A stretch of 64,000 nt of DNA from Leishmania mexicana MHOM/GT/2001/U1103 (lineage: Eukaryota > Euglenozoa > Kinetoplastea > Trypanosomatida > Trypanosomatidae): positions 1 to 64,000 of the forward strand of contig NC_018314.1 in assembly GCF_000234665.1 (NCBI RefSeq), read 5' to 3'. Both the position numbers and the translations under genes were made by a program. This document shows, one piece after another, positions 59,795-64,000 of the stretch. Every line of letters starts with the position of its first letter. Position 1 is the first letter of the stretch. The notes beneath the pieces are model-generated. The model worked only from the letters and a program-made list of their open reading frames with translations, was not told the DNA's origin and made no database searches.

Positions 59795-61873
59795 ATGCCA
59801 ATGGCTGACGACCGCGTCACAGGCGGCAAGTTACGGAGGAGCATGGGTCGCGTCGTCGTTGCCTTCTTCGCCGCTGTGCTGGTCGTTGTCTTCCTCACCT
59901 CGTACGAAGTCGGCGTCGGCACTGCCAACCCGCTGCAGTCCCGGCACATGCAGCTCACGGAGAACGCCGTGATGAAAAGTGAGTCGAATCTAGCGAGCTG
60001 CCGCGAGGTCAACGGGGATTTAAAGAGCGGTGGTGACGTCAACGCCGCACAGGCGGTGGCGGAGATGAAGCGGCAGAGAGAGGAGCTGGTGAGCATCGTC
60101 GCGCTGGAGCGTGAACGTGTAGCGTCGGCGCGTAGTCTGTTGCAGGTTTGCGAGGATGCGCTAGCGAGGGATCTCAGTGTACTCTTCGGTGTTGCCGACC
60201 ACAACATCACTGCGCGCCTCCGGTCGCTGGAGGAAAAGCGAACACATCTGGAGAGTGTGATCTCGATGCTCAACACGGGCCCATTTGGTGCAGTGGAGCT
60301 GCGCCGCAGCAGCGACATACGCGCACTCCAAGCGGCTCTCTTTCACGAGATGCGCGCCAGCAAGAAGAAAGCAGAAAACGTCGAGCCGTGCACGAAGTCT
60401 TCGGACAAGTACTCCGCCGTGTTCGATATCGGCAGCACTGGAAATCGTGTCCATGTCTACAAGTACAGAGTGGCCCCTGCCGCGCATACCGCTGCCGCAG
60501 CCGGCAGTGAGCTCAGCGACATGGACCTCGCCGAGGAGTTTTTTGAGCTAAATCACATAGCCCTTAGCGAGCTCGATAATCCGGTGCGGGATGCGCCGGA
60601 GGCGTTATGGGAGCTCTTCGTGAAAGCCAAGGACTTTGTACCGGCGGACCTGCACGCTTGCACGGCGGTCGAGTTCAAGGCTACCGCGGGGCTGCGCATG
60701 CTGGGGATGGAGAAAGCCACCGAAATTCTTGCCGGGATTCGCGAACGGTACCGCAACGAGGCGTTCTGGTTGCGCGGCAACGCGCCGGTTCGCATATTAG
60801 ATCCCCGCGAGGAGGGCCCAATGGCGTGGCTGACGGTAAACTACTTACTGGGGGCATTCTCCAGAGGTGCAATGGCAGCCGCCTCGACGGTGGCCATCAT
60901 TGACCTCGGCGGCGGCTCCACGCAGATCGTCTTCGAACCCGACGAGCGCGCGTTCGACAGGATGCACACCGATTTTCGCTACTCGGCAACCTTGGGCAGC
61001 CGGTCTGTGAGAGCCTACCAGCACAGCTACGAAGGCTACGGCCTGCACGCGGCCACCAAGGCGCTGCTTTTTCACGTTCAAGGCAAGAGCCAAGAGAAGC
61101 CGGGCGGCGGTACCACCACCAGCACAGCAACGACGACCACCACGACGGCACCGGCAAACGGCGATGACAAGGCCACGTCTGTTTGGGACGGTCAGGGAAA
61201 CCTGGATGCAGACGGGAGCGGCGAACGGGACGATATCGTCACCAAGAGAGCGCCGCCGATGCTACCGCCGCTACCGCCGCCACCGCCGGACGCGGAGGCG
61301 GTGGAAGCGTTCCCGTGCTTCGCTGTCGGCTACGAAGACCCACTAGGGGTGAAGAACGTCAAGAGAAACAATGTCGGGAAGCCGGTTATGCCCACCAACT
61401 TCCAGGCTTGCGCGAACCTTTTCCGGGATCGGTTGCTGAAGACAGTGGGGCTGACATGTGAGGCGGCCAACTGCGGCATCGCTGGTGTCATGCAGCCGCC
61501 GCTGACCAACTTCACCGGTGAAATCTACGCGTTTTCGTTCATCTTCGATCTGCTGGTCTTGGCGAACAAGTCCCTGGTGCCAGCGGGGGCTGCTGTGTCG
61601 AAGGAAAAGTTTGAGGTGAAGCTGCCGGACCTAGCGAAGATTGCGGAGGGGCACTGCTCCGCCTTCTCCCTCACCCGTATCGCCGAGGCGACCGCCAAGG
61701 AGGGCCTCGGTAGCCTGAAGCCGGAGTACGAGTGCATGTACTACTCCTACGTGTACGCGCTTCTCCGCTACGGGTACGAGGTGCCAGAGGACCGCGTGCT
61801 GCACGTGGCGAAGAAGATCCGCGGCTACGAGACCGCCTGGTCCCTTGGCGCCTCACTCCTCTCTCTCATCTAA
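59795..61873 (+). CDS. NTPDase: GDA1/CD39-family nucleoside di/triphosphatase (NTPDase)
   Basis: The product is 692 residues. A type II anchor near residues 16-36 (VVVAFFAAVLVVVFLTSYEV) puts the catalytic domain in the Golgi/secretory lumen or outside. A charged stem with heptad character follows. Apyrase regions in order: ACR1 DIGSTGNRVHVY starting at D211; ACR2 KATAGLRMLG with ATAGLR at 296-301; ACR3 WLTVNYLLGA; ACR4 DLGGGSTQI starting at D370; ACR5 YAFSFIFDLL. It would hydrolyse nucleoside di- or triphosphates; in the Golgi that supports glycosylation by clearing GDP/UDP, and ecto-forms help purine salvage. An insertion of ~70 residues (about 430-500) between ACR4 and ACR5 has a Thr run and a polyproline run. 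ACR1 has Ile where DAGS is usual. The upstream frame starts at a non-ATG codon, so M at 59795 (or 59801) is the start. Confidence 0.92.
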   Translation: MPMADDRVTGGKLRRSMGRVVVAFFAAVLVVVFLTSYEVGVGTANPLQSRHMQLTENAVMKSESNLASCREVNGDLKSGGDVNAAQAVAEMKRQREELVSIVALERERVASARSLLQVCEDALARDLSVLFGVADHNITARLRSLEEKRTHLESVISMLNTGPFGAVELRRSSDIRALQAALFHEMRASKKKAENVEPCTKSSDKYSAVFDIGSTGNRVHVYKYRVAPAAHTAAAAGSELSDMDLAEEFFELNHIALSELDNPVRDAPEALWELFVKAKDFVPADLHACTAVEFKATAGLRMLGMEKATEILAGIRERYRNEAFWLRGNAPVRILDPREEGPMAWLTVNYLLGAFSRGAMAAASTVAIIDLGGGSTQIVFEPDERAFDRMHTDFRYSATLGSRSVRAYQHSYEGYGLHAATKALLFHVQGKSQEKPGGGTTTSTATTTTTTAPANGDDKATSVWDGQGNLDADGSGERDDIVTKRAPPMLPPLPPPPPDAEAVEAFPCFAVGYEDPLGVKNVKRNNVGKPVMPTNFQACANLFRDRLLKTVGLTCEAANCGIAGVMQPPLTNFTGEIYAFSFIFDLLVLANKSLVPAGAAVSKEKFEVKLPDLAKIAEGHCSAFSLTRIAEATAKEGLGSLKPEYECMYYSYVYALLRYGYEVPEDRVLHVAKKIRGYETAWSLGASLLSLI

Positions 61874-62438
61874 ATTCCCTCCCAAGGGGAAACGGCATTG
61901 GAAGTGGGAATAGTGGAGGGCGGGGCGGCTGATGCGCGGTGCTGCGGTGCACACTGAAGCGATGGCTGACACGATGACGGCCACGGGCGTGTGCATGAAA
62001 CTCGCACTTCTCTATCTCCTCCTCACCACTTCATCTCCTCGCCAACGGAGCCGTGCCTTCTTGTCCGCCCTTTCGCTGGTACCGTGTATCAGGCGACGGC
62101 CATGCCGTTGTCGCTGTCGGCTGTGTGTGTGCGTGTGTATGCCAAGTCAGGTTTGCCTTGTGCCTTCTCCGTCGATCTCTCTTGCAGTGTCGTTCGCGTA
62201 AAGTCATGACATCTGCTGTTATTGCCGGAGACCTGCGACAGGAAGGAAAGACGGAGGGATGATGTAAAAAGCAAATTGCGGATGAGGAGTGAGCTAAAGC
62301 ACTCTCCGGTATTCCAGTGCCACGCATCACCACGTACTCATCTTCTCCCTAACCCCCCCCCTCCTCCTCCCTTACGCTCTTCTACTCATGTCGAATCTCG
62401 AGGAGCGACGTCGTTGTGTGTGTGTTTAGCTGTTCCTT

Positions 62439-62473
<35 letters not shown>

Positions 62474-63501
62474 ACTGTGTCTCCCCTCTTACTATTGTTT
62501 GCCCTTTCGTTGTCGCTCACGATGTGCGGACGTGTATGTGTGTGTCCTGTGCACGTGGGCCGTGCCTCGGCTCTCCTCTCTCTCTGTGTGTGCCTGTCTA
62601 TCCGTCTGTCGATATCGATCTGTCATGCCGCTGTTCAGTGATCAGCGCAGACGACCCTCACCCACTCCCATTTACCTTCTTTCTGCGAGGAGCACACGCG
62701 GTACGTGTGCGGTGTGTTGGCCGCCCTTCTCTCTCATGATGATGATTATTGGCAACAACATCGGCAGCTGCGCGCGCACAAGCACATCAGTGTCGAATAC
62801 GCGAAGTGGCGGACTGGCCCTCAGCGGGCTAAGTAGCTGCCTTTCCACGGCGAAGACTTCCTGCCTCGTGCGTTGGCCGTTACAGGCCTCTCTTGACCCC
62901 TCTCTTGCCATGTGTGTGCGTGTGTGCGCGCGTTCTCCACGGCCACTCCCTCCCTCCCTCACTGGGATACGCGCGCGGCGGACGGTGTGTACGCACCTGT
63001 AGATACCGTTCTGCGAGAGAAGAGAAGGTGTCGCTCTCGACTCCAACGCCTCGTACTCCTCACATACACATCTCCTCCTCTTGTCCTCCCCTTCGCTCTC
63101 ATACACACGCCGTGTGCCCCTCACCCACCACCACCACCACACACACACACACACGTATGTGATGGTCACGTTCTCGGGATTGGTTCTGTGCCCGTGTGTC
63201 TGGATGCATAAGCCCCAGCATCCGTGTCCGATATCCCCCAGCTCACCTTTCCTGTCCTCCCGTGTTCTTGCGCGCACGGGCGTCTCCCTCTGTCCCTCTG
63301 TGAGTGCTTCACGGCGTGCTGTCCTAGTATCAGTGAACTGCCCCTTCCACTACACAGCAGCATCGGAGGCGGTAAGCAACGCTGCAAACCGTGGCATCTC
63401 ACTCTCCGCACACTACTACCCGTCCTTTCTCCCTCCTATCATCCATGTTGAGCAACACGCGAGCGAATCGCTCCCCATGCATACGGCGCGATAAACACTC
63501 C
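61874..63501 (+). other. Intergenic spacer
   Basis: No gene is recognised. It has a (CA)n tract at about 62440-62462 and another at about 63139-63153. An 88-codon frame at 62736-63002 starts with three Met codons; it lies in a short balanced-composition patch but has no protein-like features beyond that. Confidence 0.6.
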
Positions 63502-64000
63502 ATGGCCATGGTGCAGACGACATACCCCCAGTGCTTGTCGCTGGTGAAAGCGGACACCGCCGAGGTGGAGTTGCAGCAGGTACTGGAGGACGGTGCCAAC
63601 ACACTCTACTTTAGCCACCACTTCAACTATACCGATGTACCGCCTGGTATCGCTGCGCTGCGCGAGCAACTGGAGGTTCTTCATATAGATAACAACTACC
63701 GCTTCACAACCATCTCCCCCCGCCTGACGGCGTTGACGAACCTGCGCTGGCTGAACGCGAGCTACTGCTCACTCCGCAGCGTGGACTCCTCGATCAGCCG
63801 CCTGTCAAAGCTGGAGCGGCTGACGCTGAACAACAATATGCTGACCTGGCTGCCGCTCGATTTCTGGCAGCTAAAGGCGCTGGAGGAGCTGCACATGGAC
63901 AACAACCATCTCCATGTGCTGCCCGGGTGCCTCCTCTTCCTTCCTCGCCTTCGTGTTTTAACACTGGAGAACAACCCTCTCTACACGCATGAGGGGGTTG
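63502..64000 (+). CDS. Leucine-rich-repeat protein (5' part, cut by right edge)
   Basis: From the ATG at 63502 the frame is open to the edge, about 166 residues. Short LRRs of ~23 residues are clear: LEVLHIDNNYRFTTISPRLT, LRWLNASYCSLRSVDSSIS, LERLTLNNNMLTWLPLDFW, LEELHMDNNHLHVLPGCLLF and LRVLTLENNPLYTHEG. They fit LxxLxLxxNxLxxLPxx. NPLY in the last is the usual pattern near the end of an LRR block, so another domain may follow outside the window. The N-terminal ~40 residues have no signal peptide. LRR proteins of this kind in trypanosomatids are often cytosolic or flagellar scaffolds, but the truncated sequence does not allow a choice. M3 at 63508 is an alternative start. Confidence 0.85.
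   Translation, partial: MAMVQTTYPQCLSLVKADTAEVELQQVLEDGANTLYFSHHFNYTDVPPGIAALREQLEVLHIDNNYRFTTISPRLTALTNLRWLNASYCSLRSVDSSISRLSKLERLTLNNNMLTWLPLDFWQLKALEELHMDNNHLHVLPGCLLFLPRLRVLTLENNPLYTHEGV

Noticed and set aside
16253..62462. Many CA/GT repeats considered as a CRISPR-like or satellite array
   Set aside because: They are simple dinucleotide microsatellites scattered in spacers, without unique spacers or a repeating unit, in a eukaryotic genome.
62736..62760. ATGATGATGATT resembling a C box of a C/D snoRNA
   Set aside because: No D box (CTGA) or terminal stem was found within a normal snoRNA length.

Overview
This is nuclear DNA of a trypanosomatid, almost certainly a Leishmania species or a close relative. 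The evidence: all complete genes are intronless and run on one strand, separated by long pyrimidine-rich, (CA)n/(GT)n-rich spacers that suit trans-splicing and polyadenylation; coding regions are GC-rich; the ribosomal protein and NTPDase are of trypanosomatid type; and there are degenerate SIDER2-like retroposon copies. The gene set (phosphate permease, ecto-NTPDase) fits my recollection of the left end of Leishmania chromosome 10. That placement is inference, not something the sequence proves.

Layout: positions 1-1399 hold the 5' part of a minus-strand PHO4-type phosphate permease that runs off the left edge. Positions 1400-9308 are a divergent strand-switch region without a convincing gene. 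A-tracts on the + strand are more frequent in its left part and T-tracts in its right part, with a GC-richer core near 5.7-6.3 kb. It is the likely bidirectional transcription start zone. From 9309 to the right edge every gene is on the + strand and forms one polycistronic unit.

Order of + genes: TRAPPC11-like trafficking subunit; MMS19; thymidylate-kinase-family protein with an extra N-terminal domain; ribosomal protein eL33 (L35a); an unrecognised beta-propeller-like protein; a spacer with a SIDER2 copy and a probable decayed gene; a membrane-anchored short-chain dehydrogenase; a short SRP40/Nopp140-type nucleolar protein; CIAO1; a PSP1-domain protein; a very long 5.5 kb spacer; an NT-C2/coiled-coil protein with a motif-rich tail; a DEAD-box-like protein with degraded catalytic motifs and a mitochondrial-type leader; a proline-rich protein; a CCDC6-like coiled-coil protein; a second SIDER2 copy; a GDA1/CD39 nucleoside diphosphatase; and the start of a leucine-rich-repeat gene cut by the right edge.

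Most genes are functionally unrelated, as usual in trypanosomatid arrays. One exception is the presence of both MMS19 and CIAO1, two subunits of the cytosolic iron-sulfur targeting complex, in one transcription unit. The most interesting observations are the pseudo-helicase, the CCDC6-like protein, the motif-rich NT-C2 protein, the decayed gene at 23.3-24.3 kb, a 51-base inverted repeat at 18.5 kb, and a few short ORFs in long spacers. I did not find a clearly new multi-gene system.
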